Made by a program: the position numbers and the translations under genes. Shown here piece by piece: positions 54,201 through 60,073 of a stretch of 64,000 nt of DNA. Numbering within the stretch: the first letter of the stretch is position 1; each line of letters begins with the position of its first letter. The stretch comes from Siphonodentalium dalli (taxonomy: Eukaryota > Mollusca > Scaphopoda > Gadilida > Siphonodentaliidae), in NCBI GenBank assembly GCA_032622095.1, contig CP136066.1, positions 61,348,609-61,412,608 on the forward strand. The letters run 5' to 3'. Under the pieces are notes generated by a model. It had not been told where the DNA came from. It made no database searches and saw only the letters and a list, made by a program, of their open reading frames with translations.

Positions 54201-57200
54201 GTTGTTGGGGTAGATATTTGTTGCGCGAGTTATTGCACTTACGAGTACATGGTTTGTGTGTGTTCGATGTTCAATATCGAAACATTATCGATTCCTATTT
54301 TAAGTTCAGCTCTAATTATGCGTTTTTGCCGATTGGTGATTTTGAATGTGGATTGTCAATTTCTACGACTTATGTACTAGTTTATATCGTCAGACAAACT
54401 TTAAATTTTTTTTTTAACAAATTCAAGATAAAAACCGCTTTTGGGTGAGAGACTTGGTGACGTAGGTACATAGCCCTGTATTTTGCATGTATATGTACCT
54501 TTGACGATATTGGTTGTGATTTTGACGCAGGAACTAGTCGTAGCCTTGCTGTGTAAGTGAGGGTTTCTCTAACTGTGAGGTAGGGTAGGAACCAGTCAGC
54601 CTGTATGACATAACTGCAATGTCTTCGCATCATGTATTTTGACGCGGGGCGGTTGTTATAGCACATCATTCCGGTCACTCGACCAACGTGTCGATGGCAA
54701 GCGATGTCCAAAAGCGATGTTTTCCCAGAGCCTGGAAATGCAAGTATAGTGTAGTGTTGATTAATCGTCGAATATCCGTTACCAAGGTTACAAAGGAAAA
54801 TATCAGTGATATTTCCATTATTATTGAACATACAATTCCAGTTCTCAATTGACCCTATGTCCGAAATGTATGACTGTTTGCATGCATCGCAGTTAAAATT
54901 TTAAACTGTGTAGGATCGACCAACCATCCCCAGACATTCAACCAACCGTAATAACAACACAAGCAGCCAACCAACTATTAAATGTCAGCCAATGAACCAA
55001 CCAACAAACCAACCCATGGCAGTTAGTCAATCAAATAACCGACCAAACCAGCCAATCATCAACCAACCAACAACCCAACCCATGGCAGCCAGCCAATCAA
55101 ATAACCAACCAAACCACCCAATCATCAACCAACCAGCAAACCAACCCATGGCAGTTAGCCAATAAAATAACCGACCAAACCAGCCAATCATCAACCGACC
55201 AACAAACCAACCCATGGCAGTTAGCCAATCAAATAACCCACCAAACCAGCCTATCCGTCAACCGACCAACAAACCAACCCATGGCAGTCAGCCAATCAAA
55301 TAACCGACCAAACCAGCCAATCATTCAACCGACCAACAAACCAACCCATGGCAGTTAGCCAATTAAATACCTGACCCAGCCAATCCATCAACCAACCAAC
55401 AAACCAACCCATGACAGTTAGCCAATCAAATAACCGACCAAACCAGCCTATCCATCAACCTACCAACAAACCAACCCATGGCAGTTAGCCAATAAAATAA
55501 CCCACCAAACCCGCCTATCCGTCAACCGACCAACAAACCAACCCATGGCAGTCAGCCAATCAAATAACCGACCAAACCAGCCAATCATTCAACCGACCAA
55601 CAAACCAACCCATGGTAGTTAGCCAATTAAATAACCGACAAAACCAGCCAATCCTTCAACCAAGCAACAAACAACCAATTAAATACCTGCCACACCCAGC
55701 CAATCCATCAACCATATAACAATTACATTAACCCGAGCTTCCAATTACGGCGCTGAGTCTTCCACTCTTGGACATCGCACTGATGTAATCTGGAACAGTT
55801 TTAGTTTATTAAAACGCACTGATCCCTCCCTCTCAACCACCTATAACCAAGTGCAACCATAGATAACCATGCTAATTTGAGCTTCCATTAACGGCTGTTA
55901 GTCTTCCACCCTTGGGATATGGTTACTATAAGCAGACAACGCTTGACCTCAGAGGCTCAGGTCATCTTCTTACCTATTCTTTCCTACAGTGTTTTCTTTC
56001 TTTCTTGTGTAATATATACATTAAAATGTTAAATTATTATTAAACGACTCTTGAAAACACAATTGGAATCTTCAAGCAGGTCTTTCTGTTCCCAGTGGCG
56101 TAGTTTCATTATGCAACCCCATATGCGACCGCTCCTCTGCCAATAAAACGGCCATAATGATGTAGCCTAGAGAACGAAAAGTTGCTGATAACTGGCCATT
56201 TATTATTTAATCAATCAACCAACCAACCAAACAAACAACTACCCAATTAACCGACAAACTATTTTTACTTTTATATACGCCCTTTTTTTTTTAAACGGGA
56301 TGTATTGTGTCATTGATCAATCTTCCCGTCCGTCGTACCGTCCGTCCGTTTGCTTTTTTTTGTTCGTTTCCAGATGACAACTTAAATAGTAACACTGAAC
56401 TGAATGGAATTAAATTTGATATGTGAGTTTATTAGACCAAAATACAGGTTAAGTTCAAATTTGGGTTCCGCTCGCCAATTTTTACCAGAATTATGACACT
56501 TTGTTGGAATTACTACGAGCGCATTTTGCCACGCCCAATAGCGATGCCTTTTTGGTATCCATTGGCCCCATTAAAATAGATACAAGAGTGAGAAAAAAAT
56601 GGAATGTCAACTATCTACAAAAGTAATCTAGAATACTTTGGGAAGATTAAAAATACAGTACTTTGACTCCAAGAATTGTCAATTACAAATACAATACAAA
56701 TACTTCAAAATGTGTAACCATTACAAATCAATAAAAGTACAAAATATGATTACCCCATGCTTGCCAATTAACCAACAACCAACCAATCAACCGACCGACC
56801 AACCAACCAACCAACCAACCAACCAACCACGTCAACTGACCAATCAAAAATACTGACAAACAAACCGACCGACCAGCCAATCATCCAACCGACGAACAAA
56901 CTAGTCAGTTAATCAACCTTCCACCTAACCATCCAATCAATAAATCAACCAGCAGCTAGCAATCAACCAATCAGTGAATCCACAAACCAATCAGCCATTT
57001 AAGCAATGGAACAACAACCAAATAGCCAGTCAATTAATCAACCACCCAATCAGCCAATAGACCAACCAATTAATGAACTCCCCAACCGAACCATATAGCC
57101 AATCAACCAATCAGTCAATTAATCAACCCTCCTACCAACCAGCTAGCCAATCAATCAATCAATCAGCAAATCAACCAGCCATTCATTCAATCAACCAACC

Positions 57201-58196
57201 AATCAGTCAATCAATCAACACTCCCATCAACCAGCTAGTCAATCAATCAATCAACAAATCAACCAGACAATTATTCAATCAATCAACCAATCAGTCAATT
57301 AATCAACGGACCAACCAGCAATCAATAAATCAACCACCAATCAGCCAGCCGACCAACCAACGAACCAATTAATCAACTCAACAACCAGCTAGCCATCAAT
57401 AAACCAACCATCCAATAAGTCAATTAATCAACACCATACCCACCAACCAGCTAGCTCATCAATCAATCAACCATCCAATCAGTCAGTCAATTAATCAACC
57501 CACCAATCAACCAGCTTGCCAATCAATCAACTTAAACAACCATCTAATATGTCAATTAATCAACCCACCCACCAACCAGCTAGCCAATCAATCAACCGAT
57601 CAACCTACCAACCATAAAACAATTACGCTAACGCTGAATGTGTCACTCTCACCAAAAAGTACTGGAGGGTTCACAGGTTTTGAAATCTCGTTCTAAATGA
57701 CGTTTAAATTTAGTATCTGCCATGATTTTTGTTAGAGAATAATTGTTTACGTTCCAATGAACATTAAAATGAACTGAAAACAAACTGCGGATCGGCGCCA
57801 GACTTTCAGAAACACAGTTTAAGTAACTGTGTTAGTGCCGATCACAAACCCTGTGTATATCCTTCAGCACATTTCCAAACCCTGTATACCCTTCAGCATT
57901 TTTATTGGTGAGAGTGACCCCATGAACTAACCCGAACTTCCAAGCACGGCTGTGAGCCTCCCACTCTTGAATATCGCATTGAAGTCATCGAGGACATTCT
58001 TTTTTCTCCCGCGACGGAAGCAGCTACCCTTCCACCACGCCCCTGGACGCTCTGTGATTTCGTACGACAGCTGACGTATGCTCAATGAGAACGAGTGGTC
58101 CTTGTTTTCGCTTTGGTTTATCACCTCCTCGGTCTTCTTTTTGCCGAACCATGAATCTGTCTTTCCGAGGAACCCGTCCGAGATTACCGATGCCAT
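3044..58196 (-). CDS. ABCG5: ABCG5-like sterol half-transporter, whole gene (10 coding exons)
   Basis: Minus-strand gene assembled from ten exons whose splice phases all agree: 58196-57932, 54731-54499, 51405-51273, 44308-44039, 43097-42887, 38995-38796, 36951-36813, 33009-32824, 28594-28473 and 3210-3044. The sum is 1926 nt, or 641 residues plus TGA. Domain order is the ABCG reverse type. The ATP-binding domain comes first: Walker A GSSGSGKT at 86-93, Q-loop Q132, signature ISGGE at 192-196, Walker B LLLDEP with E217, H-loop H249. A linker and six membrane segments follow from about residue 388. Family knowledge: ABCG5 pairs with ABCG8 to export plant sterols and cholesterol across the plasma membrane. 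ABCG5 is preferred over ABCG8 because the C-terminal half (NRTGLLYQ, NEFNGLNFTC) resembles ABCG5, the signature region reads LLQDP, and Walker A is intact. The ATG lies 3 nt inside an exon that has its own acceptor, so an upstream 5'-UTR exon is likely. Confidence 0.9.
3211..3933. other. Intron 9, 3' part, unique AT-rich DNA
   Basis: Runs from the exon 10 acceptor to the start of the satellite. Contains one copy of a dispersed repeat (3470-3685) that also lies on the far side of the array. No gene seen. Confidence 0.5.
3470..3685 (+). repeat. Dispersed repeat, left copy bracketing the satellite
   Basis: Shares GAGGGATGTTAAGGTGATAA, AGCAGACGACA and ATCTGAACATTTCCTA in the same order and orientation with 29518-29733. 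The two diverged copies flank the satellite and exon 9. Confidence 0.7.
4480..8700 (+). repeat. Higher-order repeat 1 (period about 2105 bp)
   Basis: Long runs of variant units recur at a fixed offset: the pattern at 5260-6114 reappears at 7365-8219, an offset of exactly 2105 (54 units less one base). Offsets of 2144 and 2183 at the two ends show gain of one or two 39-bp units. The copies are nearly identical. Confidence 0.85.
12600..24990 (+). repeat. Higher-order repeat 2 (periods 3157 and 4795 bp)
   Basis: Three copies of a multi-kilobase block start near 12628, 15785 and 20580. The first-to-second offset is 3157 (81 units minus 2 bases) and the second-to-third is 4795 (123 units minus 2 bases). 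The difference of 1638 bp is 42 whole units. The 40-bp landmark unit occurs in each block in pairs 1793 bp apart (about 12855/14648, 16012/17805, 20807/22600). Copies differ by few substitutions. Confidence 0.88.
27630..28395 (+). repeat. Higher-order repeat 3 (389-bp tandem duplication at array edge)
   Basis: The run starting AATTATAACCATTGACGAG, with the distinctive CCCAATGTCGTGATAAT and CAGAATACATACCC units, occurs twice with an offset of 389 (ten units minus one base), next to the exon 9 side. Confidence 0.85.
28473..28594 (-). CDS. ABCG5: ABCG5-like exon 9 (extracellular loop before last membrane segment)
   Basis: Acceptor CTTTTTTTTAG, then GAATGTTGG. Encodes NVGSMLEPLQWLSWLFPHKY and SSEILTANEFNGLNFTC. 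The human ABCG5 counterpart is NIQEMP, then KYCSEILVVNEFYGLNFTC. NFT is the conserved glycosylation sequon of the large extracellular loop and the Cys is a disulphide candidate. The donor CATCAG|GTCAGT is phase 1, and exon 10 supplies the matching phase. The satellite array begins less than 80 bp beyond this donor. Confidence 0.94.
28595..29865. other. Intron 8, 5' part seen from exon 9
   Basis: AT-rich intronic DNA. It contains the right copy of a dispersed repeat (29518-29733) and no recognisable exon. A 104-codon minus-strand open frame near 29150-29464 lacks any family resemblance. Confidence 0.45.
29518..29733 (+). repeat. Dispersed repeat, right copy bracketing the satellite
   Basis: Diverged direct copy of 3470-3685; the conserved core is GAGGGATGTTAAGGTGATAA followed by AGCAGACGACA. 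Confidence 0.7.
29866..30376. repeat. GAT trinucleotide microsatellite
   Basis: (GAT)n interrupted regularly by AATCAT and AAC triplets, giving a higher-order pattern of about 30 bp. It translates to poly-Met or poly-Ile and is not coding. Confidence 0.95.
30410..30592. repeat. GAC/GAT/GGT compound microsatellite
   Basis: Interspersed GAC, AAC and GAT triplets, with CTGAGATGACGACGAC present twice, ending in a (GGT)n run near 30543-30572. Confidence 0.9.
30659..31136 (+). mobile_element. Helitron-like non-autonomous element, copy 1
   Basis: Begins TCTCATATATATTTTGAAGA, then a (CTGT)n tract, then tandem units of about 121 bp (core GATCTCGGAAACGGGTGGAG, with GCGCATGCGCAGA). Near the end it has a hairpin CCCGGACAACGTCGGG followed after a few bases by CTAG and T. 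A 5' TC, a 3' hairpin and CTRR next to T are Helitron hallmarks. Classification is inference; no Rep/helicase is present. Confidence 0.55.
31137..31669 (+). mobile_element. Helitron-like non-autonomous element, copy 2
   Basis: Starts TCTCATATAAATTTATGAAG immediately after the CTAG of copy 1, with no spacer. It has the same (CTGT)n tract, the same 121-122-bp internal units and the same hairpin (CCCGGATAACGTCGGG). The terminal tetranucleotide is decayed to CTAT. Confidence 0.55.
31670..32420 (+). mobile_element. Helitron-like element, copy 3, with AGGTCA-rich units
   Basis: Related third element: TATATTTTTGGAAGATCTGT start, CTGT tract, then about five units of 120-130 bp containing GATTTCGATGAAACTTGG and TGACCTTGACCTTGA. 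It ends with the hairpin CCCGGACGAAGTCGGG and CTAG followed by T. Many nuclear-receptor half-sites (AGGTCA/TGACCT) are embedded in the units. Confidence 0.55.
32421..32823. other. Intron 8 remainder next to exon 8
   Basis: AT-rich sequence with nothing recognisable beyond the exon 8 donor at its right edge. Confidence 0.4.
32824..33009 (-). CDS. ABCG5: ABCG5-like exon 8 (membrane segments 4-5)
   Basis: The acceptor ATTCTTCAG precedes GATATGCGG. The gene frame gives WICGMNPDLETYPIFFAVI, then ALHFLGEIIGTAFLGLFYN, PLVSNSMATMFVTISTLLA and SGFMK. This aligns with LGLHPE, APHLIGEFLTLVLLGIVQN, NIVNSVVALLSIAGVLVGS and GFLR of human ABCG5. The donor is ATGAA|GTAAGATA, phase 2. Another reading frame across the same DNA is also open and gives an unrelated peptide, which I discarded. 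A TTAA-flanked MITE ends 35 bp upstream of the exon. Confidence 0.93.
33045..33508. mobile_element. TTAA-flanked MITE, family B, copy 1
   Basis: Terminal inverted repeats of about 20 bp (GGGCCCACTTAATTTTCGA against TCGAAAATTAAGTGGACC) are bounded by TTAA at both ends. An internal palindrome surrounds TATATATAGAG near 33270. The second copy is at 38313-38753. TTAA target sites suggest a piggyBac-type relative. It ends 35 bp upstream of exon 8. Confidence 0.8.
33509..34459. other. Intron 7, AT-rich, no gene seen
   Basis: No recognisable exon. Short open frames lack family resemblance. A CCCAGTTAGTTGAAAAG segment near 33990 is weakly like the dispersed repeat at 29518. Confidence 0.4.
34460..35110. 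repeat. Palindromic element of about 650 bp
   Basis: Imperfect inverted repeat centred near 34795: CACGTGATTATCCC/GGTCAATCACGTGG at the edges, GCGTCAACAAGTCAAGGTCA against TGACCTTGACCTGTTGACGC further in, and GCGGAAATTGCCGAGT against ACTCGGCCATTTCCGC near the centre. A further partial copy of the central part lies at about 35138-35190. Confidence 0.75.
35521..36778. repeat. 1.25-kb foldback element with arms of about 500 bp
   Basis: The left arm (35521 to about 36018) and right arm (about 36268-36778) are reverse complements, separated by a loop of about 250 bp. Matching pairs include ACTATACCAGTGAC/GTCACTGGTATAGT, GAAATCGATCATTG against its mirror, and TTCATCAAACGAATTC/GAATTCGTTTGATGAA. The outer right end lies about 34 bp from the exon 7 donor. 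Open frames inside are short and unrecognised. Confidence 0.85.
36813..36951 (-). CDS. ABCG5: ABCG5-like exon 7 (membrane segment 3)
   Basis: The acceptor TTTATTTTCAG is followed by ATCCTCCTTTG. In the gene frame it reads PPLRELFYRETRDGLYGSAA, then a hydrophobic helix with YAIHILPFHILS and SLFYW. Human ABCG5 has FPVLRAV-SDQESQDGLY and YALHVLPFSVV at the same place. The donor is TACTG|GTGAGT, phase 2, and the Trp codon is completed by exon 8. The longest open frame here is a different, spurious one. A MITE starts 20 bp upstream of this exon and a foldback ends about 34 bp downstream, so the exon sits in an island of under 200 bp. Confidence 0.9.
36972..37391 (-). mobile_element. piggyBac-like MITE, family A, copy 1
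   Basis: Ends CCCTTTACCCAACA / TGTTGGGTAAAGGG, bounded by TTAA (left) and a decayed TTGA (right). Contains hairpin arms GCCAATGCATTCTCTTATAT. It is in the opposite orientation to the three copies at 60633, 61470 and 63049. It lies 20 bp upstream of the exon 7 acceptor. Confidence 0.82.
37392..37720. repeat. Dispersed repeat, family C
   Basis: AAGATACGG, GGCGATGG, CCGTCAAAAACCGCCATAAA and TGTTATTGTCAA occur in the same order at 60074-60250. The same repeat, split by the LTR element, lies at 44670-44794 and 51135-51190. Function unknown. Confidence 0.6.
38313..38753. mobile_element. TTAA-flanked MITE, family B, copy 2
   Basis: TTAA, then AGGCCCAATTAATTTTCGAA, and at the other end CTTGAAAATTAAATGGGCC with TTAA. 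It has an internal palindrome with a mirrored AAATAACACTAT-type centre and is related along its length to 33045-33508. It lies 42 bp from the exon 6 donor. Confidence 0.8.
38796..38995 (-). CDS. ABCG5: ABCG5-like exon 6 (membrane segments 1-2)
   Basis: Acceptor GTTTCCAG, then TCGAATGAATG. Encodes SRNLTDFFNRYVMLPLYS with a first hydrophobic helix (YVMLPLYSFFVIAFLGRLG), then IQNRTGLLYQATAVTMYAG, which matches IQDRVGLLYQFVGATPYTG of ABCG5 almost position for position. This block is the strongest evidence for ABCG5 over ABCG8. The donor is TATT|GTGAGTAAA, phase 1. A MITE begins 42 bp beyond the donor. Confidence 0.92.
38996..39644. other. Intron 5, part next to exon 6
   Basis: Contains at about 39175-39290 a segment (GGTGTTGAGTGTTTTGCG and GGCTTTTGTTTAC) that recurs inverted at about 60225-60330. 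No exon recognised. Confidence 0.45.
39645..40769. mobile_element. Non-autonomous TIR DNA transposon, about 1.1 kb
   Basis: Inverted ends of about 35-40 bp: AGGGTGCATTTACACTGATA, then AGAACTGTATACAGAT, on the left and the mirror GTGTACAGTTCTATATCAAT, then GTAAATGCACCCT, on the right. TA dinucleotides lie at both boundaries. No transposase frame. Part of the interior (GAAATTTCCGACTGTTGAAA) is shared with about 59690-59715. Confidence 0.7.
40830..41340 (-). pseudogene. LINE ORF2 C-terminal fragment, frameshifted
   Basis: Minus-strand translation gives WTENIRCIMNEIGLSETF, then YLTELPRTLSQYLVKIRPAN and HRLSIESG. After a one-base shift it reads KRICRACREGLGDEYHHVL with ICEEL. A LPR, HRLxIE, CxxC, DEYH, C order is typical of the region after the reverse transcriptase in many animal non-LTR retrotransposons. 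Stops and frameshifts show it is dead. No reverse transcriptase core is seen nearby. Confidence 0.72.
41341..41783. other. Intron 5, no gene seen
   Basis: AT-rich, with a small palindrome around CTCCAAATTGTGTC/ATAATTTGGAG near 41488-41518. Confidence 0.4.
41784..41952. mobile_element. Short MITE with GGGTTACAGAATG ends
   Basis: GGGTTACAGAATG near 41793 is mirrored by CATTCTGTAACCC near 41930, enclosing under 170 bp. Weak support: one copy, no clear target duplication. Confidence 0.4.
42565..42745. mobile_element. Diverged hairpin remnant of MITE family A
   Basis: Two successive hairpins with arms GCCAGTGCATTTTCTTGTAT and GCCAATGTATTCTCTTATAT and loops TCTCATAGGGAGC. They resemble the hairpins of the piggyBac-like family, but the CCCTTTACCC ends are missing. 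Confidence 0.7.
42887..43097 (-). CDS. ABCG5: ABCG5-like exon 5 (linker to first membrane segment)
   Basis: Acceptor TTCCTTCCAG, then TTGATCTGGCG. Encodes residues 302-370: DLASINRRSPLDEAE, a charged helical linker, and RRKAPSVFRIMYTII. The last block corresponds to SPGVFSKLGVLLRR of human ABCG5, the connecting helix before membrane segment 1. The donor is ATCAG|GTAAAA, phase 2, matching exon 6. The linker is the least conserved part; the boundaries rest on clean splice sites and phase agreement on both sides. Confidence 0.87.
43098..44038. other. Intron 4
   Basis: Contains a short direct repeat (ACAGACATAGTAAACAGACC near 43167 and ACAGACACAGTGAAACAGAC near 43582, each followed by CATCGCGCA). 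No mobile element or exon recognised. Confidence 0.5.
44039..44308 (-). CDS. ABCG5: ABCG5-like exon 4 (Walker B, D-loop, H-loop)
   Basis: Acceptor TTTTTATAG, then ATATTCTGCTACTAG. Encodes ILLLDEPTSGLDSYTARHL with Walker B Asp216 and catalytic Glu217, D-loop SGLD, and the H-loop in TIHQPRSDIF (His249). MVQYFRDIGYQCP and NPLDFF follow, the hallmark end of ABCG nucleotide-binding domains. The donor is TTCG|GTAAGTAC. The split Val codon joins exon 5 to give LDFFVDLASINRRS, the family's FY/FVDLTSID block. Confidence 0.94.
44670..44794. repeat. Dispersed repeat, family C, left half (split by LTR element)
   Basis: AAGATACGGATGGCATTGGC, then CATCCGTTAAAACCGCCA, match 60074-60190. The repeat stops at GCAT, where the LTR element begins, and resumes after its right end. 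Confidence 0.75.
44795..45242 (+). repeat. 5' LTR
   Basis: Starts TGTGGTATAATTACCCAGTC and ends about ATGGTATACA; the end is uncertain by some ten bases. A TGG that could begin a primer-binding site occurs at 45234. Confidence 0.7.
45243..45990. repeat. Degenerate tandem repeat after the 5' LTR
   Basis: Loose units of roughly 55-65 bp with GGAGTGACTATATGG, CATGGGTGTGG and TATATGTATA elements repeat about a dozen times. No coding potential. Confidence 0.55.
45991..47648. other. LTR-element interior, no gene seen
   Basis: AT-rich sequence with repeated short CCATTTTGGCCGCCATTTTG-like words near 46675-46690 and 47030-47045. No motif of retrotransposon proteins found. Confidence 0.4.
47649..48293 (+). 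pseudogene. Unrecognised open frame with one in-frame stop, inside LTR element
   Basis: A plus-strand frame of about 215 codons interrupted by a single TAG near 47982; the frame continues unchanged after it (KPQTQIDISVCQNRLNWDTQ). A Cys-rich stretch near the end has CSICWCSLTFSIPCTC. I do not recognise a family. The position in the interior would suit a gag-like remnant, but nothing in the residues proves it. It may be chance. Confidence 0.25.
48294..50690. other. LTR-element interior, right part
   Basis: No recognisable coding region. Two segments sharing TGCCATGTGGGTACACCCTT, or a close variant, occur near 49078-49105 and 49957-49985. The purine tract lies at its right end. Confidence 0.4.
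50691..51134 (+). repeat. 3' LTR
   Basis: Direct copy of the 5' LTR with scattered substitutions, preceded immediately by the purine tract and ending near ATACTACA. Confidence 0.7.
51273..51405 (-). CDS. ABCG5: ABCG5-like exon 3 (ABC signature)
   Basis: Acceptor ATTCTAG, then GTA GAT GCC in phase 0. Encodes VDAVIGEMGLRHVADSRIG, the signature RGISGGEKRRVTIA (residues 190-203), and YLLQDP. The donor is CCAC|GTGAGT, phase 1; the split His codon (211) is completed in exon 4. ISGGEKRRVTIA-YLLQDP is closer to the ABCG5 wording (ISTGERRRVSIA-QLLQDP) than to ABCG8. The right boundary of a 6.3-kb LTR element lies about 135 bp into the following intron. Confidence 0.92.
51406..54498. other. Intron 2
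   Basis: AT-rich. It contains four direct copies and one inverted copy of a 15-bp word (listed separately) and no recognised exon or mobile element. Confidence 0.5.
52398..54119. repeat. Recurrent 15-bp word GGTAACGTATGTTAC
   Basis: Identical copies at 52398, 53758, 53928 and 54105, and a near-perfect reversed copy at 53774-53786 next to the second. The word is an imperfect palindrome (GTAAC...GTTAC). Surrounding sequences differ, so it is not one simple tandem repeat. Confidence 0.7.
54499..54731 (-). CDS. ABCG5: ABCG5-like exon 2 (Walker A completion, Q-loop)
   Basis: The acceptor TTTCCAG precedes GCTCTGGGAAAA, which completes the P-loop as GSSGSGKT with catalytic K92. The exon then encodes SLLDIACHRH, a variable loop, SYVIQADW with the Q-loop Gln132, and the conserved LTVRETLTYTARLRL segment. 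The donor is AAG|GTACAT and leaves phase 0, matching exon 3. Human ABCG5 and ABCG8 both have TVRETL here; SYVLQ-type wording favours ABCG5. The Thr-to-Ser change just after the P-loop Thr is common in this family. Confidence 0.9.
54940..55720. repeat. 66-bp minisatellite in intron 1
   Basis: About ten units spaced 66-67 bp, each with AACAAACCAACCCATGGCAG, then TTAGCCAATCAAATAACCGA, CCAAACCAGCCAATC. It is absent from the other introns. Confidence 0.9.
55732..55790 (-). pseudogene. Decayed partial copy of exon 1 (copy a)
   Basis: The minus strand reads AAGAGTGGAAGACTCAGCGC, CGTAATTGGAAGCTCGG and GTTAATG, closely matching the last about 50 bases of exon 1 and its donor. Its translation would be KSGRLSAVIGSSG, so the half Walker A is intact. 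The copied donor is weaker (GTTAAT) and no upstream exon body is present. Confidence 0.75.
55874..55925 (-). pseudogene. Decayed partial copy of exon 1 (copy b)
   Basis: The minus strand reads AAGGGTGGAAGACTAACAGC, CGTTAATGGAAGCTCA, a second match to the exon 1 end. The donor GT is lost (AATTAG) and the P-loop reads NGSSN. It is more decayed than copy a. Confidence 0.65.
55926..56750. other. Intron 1, middle part
   Basis: AT-rich with a short (CCAA)n patch near 56213-56235. No gene seen. Confidence 0.4.
56755..57625. repeat. CCAA/CAAT-rich tetranucleotide-type repeat tract
   Basis: Long imperfect run of CCAACCAA, CAATCAAT and CAACCAGCTAGC words. Open frames across it are Asn/Gln/Pro/Ser repeats and not genes. 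Confidence 0.85.
57625..57920. mobile_element. MITE-like insert beside exon 1
   Basis: TCACTCTCACCAA near 57642 is mirrored by TTGGTGAGAGTGA near 57904. The decayed exon 1 copies lack this insert: there the donor region runs straight into TGTAATTGTT, which on this side lies beyond the insert. GTTAG occurs on both sides, a possible target duplication. It lies about 14 bp past the exon 1 donor. Confidence 0.65.
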
Positions 58197-58199
58197 GTC
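57932..58199 (-). CDS. ABCG5: ABCG5-like exon 1 (N-terminus to first half of Walker A)
   Basis: First coding exon found. It encodes residues 1-89: a basic N-terminus, the beta-strand segment SIRQLSYEITERPG, and LDDFNAIFKSGRLTAVLGSSG-type sequence ending in the first half of Walker A. The donor reads TCGG|GTTAGT, so the exon ends one base into the Gly codon that exon 2 completes. A good acceptor (pyrimidine run, TTTTAG) precedes GAC-ATG at 58199, so the exon probably begins there, with the ATG at 58196 as start. A non-coding upstream exon, or less likely a further coding exon, may exist. A small inverted-repeat element begins about 14 bp past the donor. Confidence 0.88.
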
Positions 58200-58865
58200 C
58201 TAAAACAGATTGAACATTAATGGCGTTTCCAAGGTCAAGCTGCAATGCAGAGTTCAGTCCCCTCGTTACGCTGGTCTGACCGCTGCCATCGCGTCTATTT
58301 TCGTAAAATAAATGTGACTCAGCGTTTTGTCAGTTACAACTCATACTGGCTTTATCTACAATTTATAAATGAATATGGACAGTTCGGTTTCTAAGAATAA
58401 TACAGAATGAATTATAACCTACCGGGCCCTTTAAAAAAACTGTCCAGATGCTCCTCTGTTCATGGTGCTATAATGGCCAATGTTTCTCTGTTTAAACGAA
58501 CTGTTACTACATGTTATATATCAGCTACATGTACCCGATATAGAGCGAGATTTTAAGTTGTTTGTGTTAGGCTGTGAGTCTGCTCTAGTCGTGTGTTACT
58601 GTCTGTTTTCTTTTATCTCAGAAGAAACTATATTTGATTGCAAACTGTGATCACTATTTTTGAACAGGCCTTATATATATACATTCCCATCTCTCTTGAC
58701 AAATTGTATCCTTTTTGTGGAAATTATCTGAAATGGGACAGACTAAGTTGCATCCCTCACCCCAACGGCACCAATTATTTCATATATAAACCATACGGTT
58801 ATATTCGTCGTATCACGGATAATATGTATCAATATTGTTATCAATTTTGGTACCCTCTGCTCGAT

Positions 58866-59120
58866 GCACCCCTGACTCGAACGGCGCCACTTTTGACATC
58901 TTTAAAACACAATTTTTAAACTCGTGATATGATGGAGATGATTATGTATAAGTTTGGTGCAAATCGACGATTAAACAAATCTTATCAAATTTAGTGTGAC
59001 CCCCCCCCCCCCTTCCTTCTTTCACCTAATATATTTTTTTATGAAGATTGGTGACCACCCCCACTTCCGTGCACCCTGACTCGAACGGCGCCACTTTTGA
59101 CATCTTTAAACACCATTAGA
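58866..59120 (+). repeat. Short direct repeat inside foldback left arm
   Basis: CCCTGACTCGAACGGCGCCA, then CTTTTGACATCTTTAAA, occurs at about 58870 and 59078 with differing spacers. A C-rich run lies near 58999-59012. Confidence 0.75.
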
Positions 59121-60073
59121 CTCCTCATACCATGCATGGCGAGGATCATGTAAAAGTTTGATGGAATTCGGCGACAATTTTCTTTTGCCGTCCCTCCCCT
59201 TTTATGCCCCTGACACAAAGAGCGTCACTTTAATTTCAACCGGCACCATTATCTTCCTCGTAAAAAATATCCCATGTTAGACCCCTTCGTTGGCATCTAG
59301 ATGGTCGCCCGTGAATTTGTGCAGAAAAGACATCATGGGGAAAGGGGGCGTGCACGTCCCAATTTTTTTTGGAGGAAAAATACATTGTTTTTGCATGTAG
59401 GGTAGTGTGGTTCCCTGATTGTGCGAAAATTTTATTTTCACCCTTGTGTTTGGAATTATTTGGCAGAACCCGCACAGACTGGGACGTGGCTATAGAATCT
59501 CAGTTGGGGGATGTCCACCTTAAAATTTAAAAATGACCCCCCCCCCCCCCCCCCCCAGACCAAATGTTCGCGAAAAGTACGAATTGCACCTTCAATTCGG
59601 CACTAATTACTTGTTGAAAACGCTAACAATGAGAACAATTTCAACCTATATGTGGTGTAAAATTTCCAAAAAAAATGGTTTCAGACATGAAATTTCCAAC
59701 TGTTGAAAAATGTTATCAAATGTTAGACACCCCCAACCACCCTGTCGCCACTTCACTGCAGTCAAAATAATCGCCTATGCATAAAAACACTCACGTTAAA
59801 AGAAAGAATGCATGAATGTATCACAAAATAAACGAGATCGAAAGTAAATGGCTGTTGTTTATTGCTACCAAGTGTTTTCGAATTTAGGTGCGTACCTGTC
59901 CTATATAAATAACAATTCAGGAACACCAGATAACGCGTTAAGTGTCTAGACTATGAGTGTCGCTGACATTGGCACACCTTTGTACATACGAGATAACTGT
60001 TTGATAAAGTAGTTTACCCTGACCAAAATAAACAGCTAAATGGGGGGTCAATAATGCAAACTTTTATTTCAAG

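Noticed and set aside
56638-57372. Asn/Gln/Ser-rich frames such as those ending in NQPTNQP repeats
   Set aside because: They come from CCAA/CAAT repeats in intron 1 and have no conserved features.
28739-57932. ABCG8 as the identity of the transporter
   Set aside because: The nucleotide-binding domain has some ABCG8-like wording (MVQYF, IGYQCP), but Walker A is the intact ABCG5 form and the membrane half (NRTGLLYQ, YAIHILPF, NEFNGLNFTC) matches ABCG5.
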